NCBI RefSeq assembly: GCF_003350475.1 | Contig: NZ_QQAV01000019.1 | Location: 1-50,939 of the forward strand | DNA: 50,939 nucleotides | Direction of reading: 5' to 3' | Origin: Pseudacidovorax intermedius | GTDB lineage: Bacteria > Pseudomonadota > Gammaproteobacteria > Burkholderiales > Burkholderiaceae_C | Shown here: positions 42,323-50,939 of the stretch, piece by piece | How the letters are laid out: each line of letters opens with the position of its first letter | Position numbering within the stretch: the first letter of the stretch is position 1 | Notes under the pieces: generated by a model | The model's database searches: none | What the model was told of the DNA's origin: nothing | The model's input: only the letters and a program-made list of their open reading frames with translations | Program-made: the position numbers and the translations under genes

Positions 42323-43389
42323 CGATGCGGCTCGAACGACGCACGCAGCCGTCGCGCACGGCCCTGGTGCTCGCGCCGGTGGGCGCGGTCGCCTTCACGC
42401 TGCTGGTCAGCGCCCTGCTGGTGCTGTGGGCCGGGGCGCCGGTGGGTCGCACCTACGGGCTGCTGCTCTCCGGCGGCTTCGGCTCGGTCTTCGCCTTGAG
42501 CGAGACGCTGACGCGGGCCATTCCGCTGATCCTCACCGGCCTGTCGGCCGCGGTGGCCTTCCGGGCCCGGCTGTTCAACATCGGCGCCGAAGGCCAGCTC
42601 TACGCTGGCGCGCTGGCGGCCGTCGCCATCGGCGGCATGCACGACGGTACGGGCCTGGAATGGCCGGTGGCGGTACTGCTGCCGCTGATGTTCCTGGCCG
42701 CCGCGCTCGCGGGCGCGCTGCTGCTGCTCGGTCCGGCCCTCATGAAGAGCCGCCTGGGCGTGGACGAGGTGGTGACCACGCTGCTGCTCAACTTCATCGT
42801 GCTGCTCGCCGTGGGCGCACTGCTCGACGGTCCGATGAAGGACCCGACCGCCATGGGCTGGCCGCAGAGCGTGGCGCTGCAGTCGGACCTGGAGCTGTCC
42901 AAGCTCATCCCGCAGACGCGGGTGCACAGCGGCCTGCTCGGCGCACTGGTGCTGGCCGTGGGCGTGTGGCTGCTGTTCAAACACACGGTGCTGGGCTTCG
43001 ACATCCGCGCCCTGGGCGCCAACCCGCGCGCTGCCGCCTTTGCGGGCGTGCCGGTCACGCGCACCGTGGTGCTCACCGCGCTGCTGTCGGGCGCACTGGC
43101 CGGGCTGGCCGGCGCCGTGGAAGTGGCGGGCCGCACCAGCTATGTCACGCTCGACATGTCGCCCGGCTATGGCTACAGCGGTATCGTGATCGCCATGCTG
43201 GCCGGCCTTCATCCGCTGGGTGTGGTGGCGGCGGCCGTGTTCGTGGCGGGGGTGCTGGTCGGCGCCGATTCGATGAGCCGCGCCGTTGGCGTGCCGACCT
43301 ACATCGCCGACGTGATCGTGGCCGCCTCGCTGCTGTCGGTGCTGGTGGCGGCGCTGTTCACGCAGTTCCGACTGAGGTGGTCGCGATGA
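42319..43389 (+). CDS. ABC transporter permease 1 (nucleoside/nucleobase, BMP type)
   Basis: The product has 356 residues and about nine membrane segments. LFNIGAEGQLYAGALAAVAIGG, KSRLGVDEVVTTLLLNFIVLLAVGALLDGPMKDP, VLGFDIRALGANPRAAAFAGVPV and YSGIVIAMLAGLHPLGVVAAAVFVAG are the hallmarks of the YufP/NupP family. It overlaps the ATPase gene by four bases and the second permease by four bases (ATGA at both), so the subunits are translationally coupled. Confidence 0.92.
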   Translation: MTMRLERRTQPSRTALVLAPVGAVAFTLLVSALLVLWAGAPVGRTYGLLLSGGFGSVFALSETLTRAIPLILTGLSAAVAFRARLFNIGAEGQLYAGALAAVAIGGMHDGTGLEWPVAVLLPLMFLAAALAGALLLLGPALMKSRLGVDEVVTTLLLNFIVLLAVGALLDGPMKDPTAMGWPQSVALQSDLELSKLIPQTRVHSGLLGALVLAVGVWLLFKHTVLGFDIRALGANPRAAAFAGVPVTRTVVLTALLSGALAGLAGAVEVAGRTSYVTLDMSPGYGYSGIVIAMLAGLHPLGVVAAAVFVAGVLVGADSMSRAVGVPTYIADVIVAASLLSVLVAALFTQFRLRWSR

Positions 43390-44309
43390 GCGAGGTGGCC
43401 GACATCGTCGCGCAGGCCTCCTTCTGGGTCGCCCTGCTGCGCATTGCGACGCCGCTCATCCTGGGCACGCTGGGCGTGTTGCTGTGCGAGCGGGCCGGCG
43501 TGCTCAACCTGGGCATCGAAGGGATCATGGTGGCCGGCGCCTTCGGCGGCTGGCTGGCGGTCTATGCCGGCGCACCGCTGTGGCTGGGCGTGGTGGTGGC
43601 CGCCCTGGTCGGCGGCGCCTTCGGGCTGCTGCATGCCTGGCTGACCGTGGGCCTCGCGCTTTCGCAGCATGTGTGCGGGCTGGGCATCACGCTGCTGGCG
43701 ACTTCGCTGTCCTACTACGGCTACCGCGTGAGCTTTCCCAAGGTGAGCACGCCGCCGACCGTCACGCCCTTTGCGCCCATGGACTGGCTGCCGATTCCGG
43801 TGCTGAATGCGCAGACGCCGATGACGCTGCTGGCACTGCTGCTCGTGCCGCTGGTGGCCTGGCTGCTCTACCGTACACCGGCAGGCCTGGCGCTGCGCAT
43901 GGTGGGCGAGAACCCGCAGGCGGCCGAGAGCCAGGGCGTCTCCGTGGCGGCGACCCGCACGCTCGCCATCGTGGGCGGCTCGGCGTTGATGGGCGTGGCG
44001 GGCAGCTTCCTCACGCTGTCGGCCTTCAACGCCTTCTTTTTCAACATGGTCAATGGCCGCGGCTGGATCTGCGTGGCGCTGGTGGTGTTCGCTTCATGGC
44101 GGCCGGGCAAGGCGCTGCTCGGCGCCCTGCTCTTCGCCTTCTTCGATGCGCTGCAACTGCGGCTGCAGCAGGCCGGCGACGCCGCCCTGCCCTACCAGGT
44201 CTACCTGATGCTGCCCTATGTGCTGTCGATCCTGGCGCTGGTGCTGGTGGCGCGCAAGGCCAGCTATCCGCAAGCCCTGATGAAGCCCTATCGCAAGGGC
44301 GAGCGCTGA
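43386..44309 (+). CDS. ABC transporter permease 2 (nucleoside/nucleobase, BMP type)
   Basis: The product has 307 residues and about eight membrane segments. TPLILGTLGVLLCERAGVLNLGIEGIMVAGAFGGWLAVY, GLALSQHVCGLGITLLATSLSYYGYRV, GLALRMVGENPQAAESQGVSV and GRGWICVALVVFASWRPGKALLGALLFAFFDALQLRLQ match the YufQ/NupQ family, the partner of permease 1. It is the last transporter gene of the operon; the GNAT gene follows after 49 bases. Confidence 0.92.
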   Translation: MSEVADIVAQASFWVALLRIATPLILGTLGVLLCERAGVLNLGIEGIMVAGAFGGWLAVYAGAPLWLGVVVAALVGGAFGLLHAWLTVGLALSQHVCGLGITLLATSLSYYGYRVSFPKVSTPPTVTPFAPMDWLPIPVLNAQTPMTLLALLLVPLVAWLLYRTPAGLALRMVGENPQAAESQGVSVAATRTLAIVGGSALMGVAGSFLTLSAFNAFFFNMVNGRGWICVALVVFASWRPGKALLGALLFAFFDALQLRLQQAGDAALPYQVYLMLPYVLSILALVLVARKASYPQALMKPYRKGER

Positions 44310-44358
44310 GGCAGTACGCCGACGCTGGTGCGACCACGGCGCGCGCTAAGCTCGTGCC

Positions 44359-44961
44359 ATGACATCGGCCCAGACGCGTTTCACCGCCATCGATCCCGCA
44401 CGGCTCCAGGGCCCGCGCGTGCGCCTGCGGCCTTGGCAGCCCGACGATCTGGCACCCTTCGCAGCGATGAGTGCCGACGCCCAGACGATGGCCTACTTCC
44501 TCTCGACCATGGACCGCGCCGAGAGCGAGCTCATGGCGCAGCGCTGCCAGGCCCTGATCGATGCCCAGGGCTGGGGCTTCTGGGCCGTGGAGCTGGCGGG
44601 TGCCGGCGCCGACGGACCCTTCATCGGCCTCTGCGGCATGAACCGGCCGGCATGGCCGCTGCCCTTTGCGCCTTGCGTCGAGATCGGCTGGCGGCTGGCG
44701 CGGCCCTGGTGGGGCCAAGGTCTGGCCGCCGAGGCCGCGGCCTTGGCGCTGGACGTCGGCTTCGCCGAGTTGGGCCTGGACGAGATCGTTGCCTTCACCG
44801 CCGTGGACAACCGGCGCAGCCGCGCGCTGATGGAGCGCCTGGGCATGGCGCGCGACGAGGCGGAGGACTTCGACCATCCCGCGGTTCCCGACGGCCATCC
44901 ATTGAAGCGGCATGTGTTGTACAGGTTGCCCCGCAGGGACTGGACGCGGACGCAGCCATGA
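44359..44961 (+). CDS. GNAT-family N-acetyltransferase (RimJ/RimL-like)
   Basis: The product has 200 residues. VRLRPWQPDDLAPFAAMSAD at the N-terminus, the acetyl-CoA-binding region GWRLARPWWGQGLAAEAAALALDVGF and TAVDNRRSRALMERLGMARD are typical of RimJ/RimL-type GNAT enzymes. The substrate cannot be predicted. It lies 49 bases after the transporter operon on the same strand and before the sigma-54 promoter of codA, so it may simply be co-transcribed. Confidence 0.85.
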   Translation: MTSAQTRFTAIDPARLQGPRVRLRPWQPDDLAPFAAMSADAQTMAYFLSTMDRAESELMAQRCQALIDAQGWGFWAVELAGAGADGPFIGLCGMNRPAWPLPFAPCVEIGWRLARPWWGQGLAAEAAALALDVGFAELGLDEIVAFTAVDNRRSRALMERLGMARDEAEDFDHPAVPDGHPLKRHVLYRLPRRDWTRTQP

Positions 44962-45048
44962 GCCGTACGCGGACCAGGACACGGCAGTGAGGACGGCCGG
45001 CGTGGCCTGACCGCCTTCTGGAGGCCGGCCCCTACACTGCCGCGCAGC

Positions 45049-45064
45049 TGGCAAGCCCTTTGCA
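45049..45064 (+). promoter_or_regulatory. Sigma-54 promoter of cytosine deaminase
   Basis: TGGCAAG-CCCT-TTGCA matches the -24/-12 consensus TGGCACG-N4-TTGCA at all but one defined position, with correct GG-GC spacing. Predicted start of transcription about 45075, 18 bases before the ATG. The activator is unknown; NtrC is a reasonable guess for a nitrogen-scavenging gene. Confidence 0.7.
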
Positions 45065-45092
45065 AGCCGCCAAGCCACATCCCACGCCCGCC

Positions 45093-46373
45093 ATGCTCGA
45101 CCTGCTCATCACCCACGCCACCCTGCCCGACGGCCGCACCGACCAGTCCATCGCCGTCCAGGGGGGGCGCATCGTCGAGGTGTCGGCCGGCCTCGATGCG
45201 CCCGCTCACGAGACGCTGGACGCCGGCGGCCTGCTGGTGGCACCGCCGTTCTGCGACCCGCACTTCCACATGGACGCCACGCTCAGCTACGGCCTGCCGC
45301 GCGTCAACCAGAGCGGCACGCTGCTCGAAGGCATCGCGCTGTGGGGCGAGCTCAAGCCGCTGCTGACGGCCGAGGCACTGATCGAGCGCGCCCTCGCCTA
45401 CTGCGACTGGGCGGTGGCCAAGGGCCTGCTGGCGATCCGCAGCCATGTGGACACCAGCGACCCCAGCCTGCTGGCCGTCGACGCGCTGCTGGAGGTCAAG
45501 CGCCGCGTGGCGCCCTACCTCGACCTGCAGCTCGTGGCCTTTCCGCAGGACGGCGTGCTGCGCACGGCCGGGGGCGTGGACAGCCTGCGGCGCGCGCTGC
45601 GCAAGGGCGTGGACATCGTGGGCGGCATTCCGCACTTCGAGCGAACCATGGCCGATGGTGCCGAGAGCGTGCGCCTGCTGTGCGAGATCGCGGCCGAGGA
45701 GGGCAAGCTGGTCGACATGCACTGCGACGAGTCGGACGACCCGCTGTCGCGCCACATCGAGACGCTGGCCTTCCACGCGCAGCGCCTGGGCCTGCAGGGC
45801 CGCGTCACCGGCTCGCATTGCACCTCCATGCACAGCATGGACAACTACTACGTCAGCAAGCTGCTGCCGCTGATCGCCGAAGCGGGCGTGAGCGTGGTCG
45901 CCAATCCGCTGATCAACATCACGCTTCAGGGCCGGCACGACAGCTACCCCAAGCGCCGCGGCATGACGCGCGTGCCCGAGCTGATGGCGGCGGGCGTCAA
46001 CGTCGCCTTCGGCCACGACTGCGTGATGGACCCGTGGTACGGCATGGGCTCGGGCGACATGCTGGAGGTGGCCCACATGGGCCTGCATGTGGCGCAGATG
46101 ACCAGCCAGGGCGGCATCCAGCAATGCTTCGAGGCGGTCACCAACAATGCGGCGCGGCTGATGCACCTGCCGGGCTACGGCATCGCGGCCGGGTGCGACG
46201 CCAGCTTCGTGCTGCTGCAGGCGCGCGACCCGGTGGAGGCGATCCGGCTGCGCGCCACACGGCTGGCGGTCTACCGCAAGGGCCGGCTGCTGGCGAAGTC
46301 GCCCGCGGCGACGTCCCAGCTGTTCGTCGAAGGGCGCCCGGGGACCACGGCCTTTATGCCCGCGCGGAGCTGA
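45093..46373 (+). CDS. codA: Cytosine deaminase
   Basis: The product has 426 residues and hydrolyses cytosine to uracil and ammonia. The metal and catalytic residues occur as H57-x-H59 (HFHMD), H210, E213 (HCDESDD), H242 (SHCTSMHS) and D309 (GHDCVMDPWYGMGSGDM). Each is exactly four residues earlier than E. coli CodA H61, H63, H214, E217, H246 and D313. The ATG at 45093 is chosen; an in-frame TTG at 45060 would overlap the sigma-54 promoter. Uracil formed here can enter Upp and the URC genes 7 kb upstream. A close homologue acting on another aminoheterocycle is possible. Confidence 0.92.
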   Translation: MLDLLITHATLPDGRTDQSIAVQGGRIVEVSAGLDAPAHETLDAGGLLVAPPFCDPHFHMDATLSYGLPRVNQSGTLLEGIALWGELKPLLTAEALIERALAYCDWAVAKGLLAIRSHVDTSDPSLLAVDALLEVKRRVAPYLDLQLVAFPQDGVLRTAGGVDSLRRALRKGVDIVGGIPHFERTMADGAESVRLLCEIAAEEGKLVDMHCDESDDPLSRHIETLAFHAQRLGLQGRVTGSHCTSMHSMDNYYVSKLLPLIAEAGVSVVANPLINITLQGRHDSYPKRRGMTRVPELMAAGVNVAFGHDCVMDPWYGMGSGDMLEVAHMGLHVAQMTSQGGIQQCFEAVTNNAARLMHLPGYGIAAGCDASFVLLQARDPVEAIRLRATRLAVYRKGRLLAKSPAATSQLFVEGRPGTTAFMPARS

Positions 46374-46415
46374 GCCGCGGCGCCGGGCCGACACCGCGCG
46401 CCCGACGCCAGCGCC

Positions 46416-46997
46416 TCAGCGCTGGCCGTCGTGCACCGACACGTTCTCCTTGAGCAGCCCGCCCAGGCGCGAATGCACGCGCCCGCCGGTGCCCATCACC
46501 AGCGCGAACAGGATCTCGCGCGGGCGCGGGGCGTCCTGCATGCCGATCTCGATGCTGTTGAAGTGGCTGCGGACGTAGGAGGCATGGATGTACTGCACCG
46601 GCACCATCAGCCGGTAGCCCGCCACGGCCACGGCCTTGTTGGCCGGCACCATGGCCTTGGGCTGGCCCAGCACTTCGCGCATGGCCCAGCCGCCGGCCTC
46701 GTGCCAGACGGCGCCATGCTCCATCTCGCCCTCGATGCCGACGATGGCGGCCTTGCTGTAGACCTCGACCTTGTCCTTGCCGCCGAGGGTCTGCACCAGC
46801 TCGGTGGCCAGTTCGGCACCCAGCGCGCGCAGCTCGGCCATGAAGGGCATCAGGTCTGGTTCGTAGCGGCCGGCATAGGGGTTCTGGATCACGGCGCAGG
46901 CGGCCGCCAGCTTCAACGGCTGCGCCGGTGCCGGGCCGCCCTCGTGGTAGGTGGTCTCGATGGTGAGGCTGCGCTTGCGGATCTGGATAAGGGACAT
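46416..46997 (-). CDS. PF06684 'amino acid synthesis' (DUF1185) family protein
   Basis: The product has 193 residues and is soluble. IRKRSLTIETTYHEGGPAPAQPLKLAAACAVIQNPYAGRYEPDL, EVYSKAAIVGIEGEMEHGAVWHEAGGWAMREVLG and HFNSIEIGMQDAPRPREILFALVMGTGGRVHSRLGGL match the DUF1185/AA_synth family. The family name comes from gene neighbourhoods, and no reaction is established. It converges on codA (42-base gap) and is divergent from the aldehyde dehydrogenase, so it shares the 288-base region that holds the sigma-54 control elements. The ribosome-binding site is weak. Confidence 0.82.
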   Translation of the reverse strand: MSLIQIRKRSLTIETTYHEGGPAPAQPLKLAAACAVIQNPYAGRYEPDLMPFMAELRALGAELATELVQTLGGKDKVEVYSKAAIVGIEGEMEHGAVWHEAGGWAMREVLGQPKAMVPANKAVAVAGYRLMVPVQYIHASYVRSHFNSIEIGMQDAPRPREILFALVMGTGGRVHSRLGGLLKENVSVHDGQR

Positions 46998-47080
46998 GGG
47001 AATGCGCCAGAAGGCGGTGGGATGAGGCGTGGCGCGGGCATCGGTGCCGCACGCCGCGAGCCCAGGATGCTGCCACGGGC

Positions 47081-47116
47081 TGTGCCGCAACGCCACAACT
47101 GTGCCGTTGCGACACA
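47081..47116 (+). promoter_or_regulatory. Tandem 17-bp palindromes, likely enhancer sites for an AcoR-type activator
   Basis: TGTGCCGCAACGCCACA (47081-47097) and TGTGCCGTTGCGACACA (47100-47116) both fit the dyad TGTGnCGnnnCGnCACA. The reverse complement of the first matches the second at 15 of 17 positions. Centres are 19 bases apart, close to two helical turns. They end 99 bases before the sigma-54 promoter, a normal distance for a bacterial enhancer-binding protein. Confidence 0.7.
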
Positions 47117-47215
47117 GCCGGCGAACACCCGCAGGACCTGGTCGTACTGGGAGTCATGACGGGCAAGTGCCTGTCGCTTAAGGATTTTTCCGCGCGCGGT
47201 GCAGCGCCCATGCGC

Positions 47216-47231
47216 TGGCACATGCCTTGCC
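47216..47231 (+). promoter_or_regulatory. Sigma-54 promoter of the aldehyde/alcohol dehydrogenase genes
   Basis: TGGCACA-TGCC-TTGCC matches TGGCACG-N4-TTGCA except at two weak positions, with exact spacing between the invariant GG and GC. Predicted transcription start about 47242; the ATG of the aldehyde dehydrogenase is at 47286. Confidence 0.75.
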
Positions 47232-47285
47232 CCAGCAAGCGTACCGCCCACCCCGGCGCGGCAACCAACCCCGGAGACAAGCACC

Positions 47286-48806
<1,521 letters not shown>

Positions 48807-48856
48807 CATGGGTCATCCTGCCCCGCCCGAGGCAGGCCTAAGGTGACGCCTGTCCA

Positions 48857-48875
48857 CGCGGACGCCCCGTCCGCG
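48857..48875 (+). promoter_or_regulatory. Intra-operon hairpin between aldehyde and alcohol dehydrogenase genes
   Basis: CGCGGACG-CCC-CGTCCGCG, an 8-bp perfect stem in the 145-base gap. No U-tract follows. It may stabilise the upstream mRNA segment or reduce read-through into adhP; this is inferred. Confidence 0.4.
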
Positions 48876-48951
48876 TTCCCGGCCGCCCCTCGCCCGTCTA
48901 CCGGGCCGATGCGGGCGGCCTCTTCTCTTCTTGTTGTGGAAGGAATCGAGC

Positions 48952-49983
48952 ATGTCCCAGAAGACCATGAAAGCTGCGGTGGTCCGCGCCTTCGGCCAGC
49001 CGCTGACCATCGAGGAAGTCCCCGTCCCCACGCCCGCCGACGACCAGATCCTGGTCAAGATCGAGGCCTCCGGCGTCTGCCACACCGACCTGCATGCCGC
49101 CGAGGGCGACTGGCCGGTCAAGCCCAATCCGCCGTTCATTCCCGGCCATGAAGGCGTGGGCTTCGTGGCCGCCATCGGCCGCAACGTCAAGCATGTGAAG
49201 GAAGGCGACCGCGTGGGCGTGCCCTGGCTGCATTCGGCCTGCGGCTGCTGCACGCACTGCCTGGGCGGCTGGGAGACGCTGTGCGAGTCGCAGAGCAACA
49301 CCGGTTACTCGGTCAATGGTGGCTTTGCCGACTACGCACTGGCCGACCCCAACTACGTGGGCCACCTGCCCAAGGAGGTCGGCTTCGTGGAGATCGCGCC
49401 CGTGCTGTGCGCTGGTGTCACGGTCTACAAGGGCCTGAAGGTGACCGACACCCGGCCGGGGGACTGGGTGGTGATCTCCGGCATCGGCGGCCTCGGCCAC
49501 ATGGCGGTTCAGTACGCCAAGGCCATGGGCCTGAACGTGGCCGCCGTGGACGTGGACGACGACAAGCTCGCGCTGGCCCGCACCCTGGGCGCGACCGTCA
49601 CCGTCAACGCGCTGAACACCGACCCCGCGGCCTACCTGCAGAAGGAGATCGGCGGCGCGCATGGTGCGCTGGTAACGGCCGTCTCCCCCAAGGCCTTCGA
49701 GCAGGCCCTGGGCATGGTGCGGCGTGGCGGCACCGTCTCGCTCAACGGCCTGCCGCCGGGCGACTTTCCGCTGCCCATCTTCGACATGGTGCTGCGCGGC
49801 GTGACGGTGCGCGGCTCCATCGTCGGCACCCGGCTGGACCTGCAGGAGGCGCTGGACTTCGCCGCCCGCGGCCAGGTGCATGCCACTGTGGCCACCGAAA
49901 AGCTGGAGAACATCAACGACGTGTTCGCCCGCATGCACAAGGGCCAGATCCAGGGCCGCATCGTGCTCGACATGAATGCGTGA
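48952..49983 (+). CDS. adhP: Zinc-dependent alcohol dehydrogenase AdhP
   Basis: The product has 343 residues; it is a medium-chain zinc alcohol dehydrogenase preferring ethanol/propanol. The catalytic zinc site has Cys43 ([16 protein letters not shown]), His66-Glu67 (GHEGVG) and a later Cys in [15 protein letters not shown]. The structural zinc cysteines are 97, 100, 103 and 111 (CGCCTHC...C). The NAD fold is [19 protein letters not shown]. The ATG at 48952 is preferred over one seven codons upstream because AAGGAA precedes it. It lies downstream of the aldehyde dehydrogenase on the same strand and is probably in the same regulon. Confidence 0.94.
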   Translation: MSQKTMKAAVVRAFGQPLTIEEVPVPTPADDQILVKIEASGVCHTDLHAAEGDWPVKPNPPFIPGHEGVGFVAAIGRNVKHVKEGDRVGVPWLHSACGCCTHCLGGWETLCESQSNTGYSVNGGFADYALADPNYVGHLPKEVGFVEIAPVLCAGVTVYKGLKVTDTRPGDWVVISGIGGLGHMAVQYAKAMGLNVAAVDVDDDKLALARTLGATVTVNALNTDPAAYLQKEIGGAHGALVTAVSPKAFEQALGMVRRGGTVSLNGLPPGDFPLPIFDMVLRGVTVRGSIVGTRLDLQEALDFAARGQVHATVATEKLENINDVFARMHKGQIQGRIVLDMNA

Positions 49984-49988
49984 TCCCC

Positions 49989-50022
49989 GCAGGCGCGCGG
50001 CGCCCCGCCGCCGCGCGCCTGC
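49989..50022 (+). terminator. Long GC hairpin after adhP
   Basis: GCAGGCGCGCGGCG pairs perfectly with CGCCGCGCGCCTGC (14 bp, 6-base loop), starting 5 bases after the adhP stop. There is no U-tract, so it is either a rho-assisted terminator or an mRNA 3' protector. Confidence 0.55.
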
Positions 50023-50033
50023 CGCCAATTCGT

Positions 50034-50110
50034 GATCAATCAATATTCGTAAATAAATACAAATTAACTGCTCGCGGAATTTAACCAAATTTCTGGCAGA
50101 AAAATAAGCT
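50034..50110. other. A/T-rich intergenic segment upstream of the pilin gene
   Basis: This is the most A/T-rich stretch of the window (AATATTCGTAAATAAATAC, then TTAACCAAATTTC and AAAAATAAGC), in sharp contrast to the GC-rich surroundings. It probably contains the pilin promoter region or a binding site for a nucleoid protein; no convincing hexamer pair was settled on. Confidence 0.45.
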
Positions 50111-50210
50111 CCCATCCATTCGCACAGATGGACGCCGAATAGCCCGCTGATATCCTATTGAGCGCCGCTCCAAGAATCAGAAGCGGAATTTCAAAGGGAG
50201 TTGATCTGTC

Positions 50211-50702
50211 ATGGAAAATCGTCATTCGCGCCACGGCTCGCGGGGCTTCACCCTGATCGAGTTGATGATCGTCATTGCCGTCCTGGGCATTCTCGCGTCG
50301 GTCGCCATTCCGCAATACACCGACTATTCCTCGCGCGCCCGCGCCGCCGCGGCGATGTCGGAATTGGCAGCGCTGAAAAGTTCGGTGGTCGCCTGCGCCA
50401 CCGACCTGGGCACATTCACCGGGTGCAATACCGGAACCAACGGAATTCCGTCCACCTTCACCGCCACCAAGAATGTCACCGGCGGCTTCGGTATCACCAA
50501 TGGCATCATCGCCGCCACGACCGGCGCCACCAGCAAGACGGGCACCGCGCTCACGGTCACGCTGACGCCGAGCCAGACCGACGGCGCCGCAAACATGGTC
50601 TGGACCACCTCGGGCACCATCTGCAACGACACGCGCGGGCTGCGCGCGGGCCAGGGCGGCTGCGCCGACGCGCCCGCGACACCTCCGGCATCGGGCGGCT
50701 GA
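50211..50702 (+). CDS. Type IV pilin (PilA-like) major-pilin family protein
   Basis: The product has 163 residues. The prepilin peptidase site is [34 protein letters not shown]. Cleavage comes after Gly12, Phe13 becomes the N-methylated first residue, and Glu17 is the essential Glu5 of the mature pilin. The hydrophobic helix is followed by a variable Thr/Ala/Gly-rich globular part with four cysteines (two possible disulfides) and a Pro/Ser/Gly tail. The ATG has AAGGGAG upstream. It stands alone with its own terminator; no assembly genes are in the window, so the exact pilin type (PilA or minor) is open. Confidence 0.88.
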   Translation: MENRHSRHGSRGFTLIELMIVIAVLGILASVAIPQYTDYSSRARAAAAMSELAALKSSVVACATDLGTFTGCNTGTNGIPSTFTATKNVTGGFGITNGIIAATTGATSKTGTALTVTLTPSQTDGAANMVWTTSGTICNDTRGLRAGQGGCADAPATPPASGG

Positions 50703-50728
50703 CGCCGGCTGTACCTCGAACCTTCGGT

Positions 50729-50750
50729 GGGCGCCTCTGGCGCCCTTTTC
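50729..50750 (+). terminator. Rho-independent terminator of the pilin gene, insertion site of the right intron
   Basis: GGGCGCC-TCT-GGCGCCC followed by TTTTCTTT, 26 bases after the pilin stop. The group II intron begins three bases later at 50754. Confidence 0.88.
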
Positions 50751-50753
50751 TTT

Positions 50754-50939
50754 GTGCGCCCAGCATGGGCGCCCTCTTGCGGTTGCAAGTCCTGCCGTAA
50801 GTTGATCACGACGAACGAAGTGAAGCGCAACTGCACGAGGGCGACGAGTGTGGGGAGGAAGCGTGGAGCGAAGCTGCGAGCCGATGAACAAGAACCGGAT
50901 AGAAGGCAGTGCCGAGCAGGGCGAGTGGGCAAAGAGCCA
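50754..50939 (+). mobile_element. 5' end of a group IIC intron, cut by the window edge (right copy)
   Basis: Starts GTGCGCCCAGCATGGGCGC directly after TTTTCTTT of the pilin terminator and is the inverted near-copy of bases 1-187. A second stem (CTTGCGGTTGCAAGTCCTGCC), GGGGAGGAAGC and GATGAACAAGAACC follow in the order expected for domain I of class C introns. The ORF-bearing domain IV lies outside the window. The shared TTCTTT just before both copies is a candidate intron-binding site. Confidence 0.8.

Noticed and set aside
50129..50144. Sigma-54-like site before the pilin gene (TGGACGC-CGAA-TAGC)
   Set aside because: GG-GC spacing is right and pilA genes often use sigma-54, but only the core dinucleotides and a few other bases match; too weak to annotate.
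50770..50800. tRNA T-arm lookalike (GCGGTTGCAAGTCCTGCC) in the terminal repeat
   Set aside because: No acceptor stem, anticodon arm or CCA partner. The stem fits domain I of a group II intron, whose GTGCG start lies at 50754.

Overview
The window is GC-rich (by eye about two thirds G+C), with tightly packed, often overlapping genes. Gene families and synteny point to a betaproteobacterium of the order Burkholderiales, most likely Comamonadaceae: a cyo oxidase joined to RegB/RegA, cysIHDN with DUF934, DUF2076, an AcoR-type regulator and the 506-residue-class aldehyde dehydrogenase. No tRNA, rRNA or CRISPR array was seen. Both ends stop inside the same element. Bases 1-187 (minus strand) and 50754-50939 (plus strand) are near-identical 5' ends of a bacterial group IIC intron, each directly after a rho-independent terminator. 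The window therefore looks like a contig broken at a dispersed repeat.

Layout. 0.5-6.2 kb: a LysR regulator divergent from a DOPA-dioxygenase-like gene, a sirtuin, an AcoR-like sigma-54 activator and a DUF2076 protein. 6.3-12.0 kb: thiamine genes thiE, thiG, thiS, thiO and cytX on the minus strand, with thiD inverted among them and a TPP riboswitch before cytX. 12.0-13.4 kb: ferredoxin-NADP reductase and fdxA. 13.6-19.2 kb: assimilatory sulfate reduction (cysN, cysD, cysH, DUF934, cysI) with two nearly duplicate promoter regions. 19.4-22.7 kb: a FecR-like protein, a membrane c-heme sensor that ends at HAMP, and a Ser/Thr kinase. 22.7-29.5 kb: cyoABCD, SURF1, regB and regA, almost all overlapping. 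29.7-35.0 kb: an MHS-type transporter and an orphan MHYT-PAS hybrid kinase.

35.1-46.4 kb looks like a nucleobase catabolism locus. It holds a URC1-like GTP cyclohydrolase II paralogue, URC4 (DUF1688) and uracil phosphoribosyltransferase. These are followed by a BMP-type nucleoside/nucleobase ABC transporter whose operon includes a lipoprotein nucleosidase, then a GNAT acetyltransferase and a cytosine deaminase with all CodA catalytic residues. Sigma-54-like promoters precede the transporter operon and codA, which suggests nitrogen-responsive use of pyrimidines: uptake, release of base, cytosine to uracil, uracil to UMP, then ring opening by the URC route.

46.4-50.9 kb: a PF06684 (DUF1185) gene, then a sigma-54 promoter with a tandem pair of 17-bp palindromes driving an aldehyde dehydrogenase and an AdhP-type alcohol dehydrogenase. 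The AcoR-like activator at 3.4-5.4 kb is the natural candidate regulator. A type IV pilin and its terminator follow, and the terminator is the insertion site of the right-hand intron.
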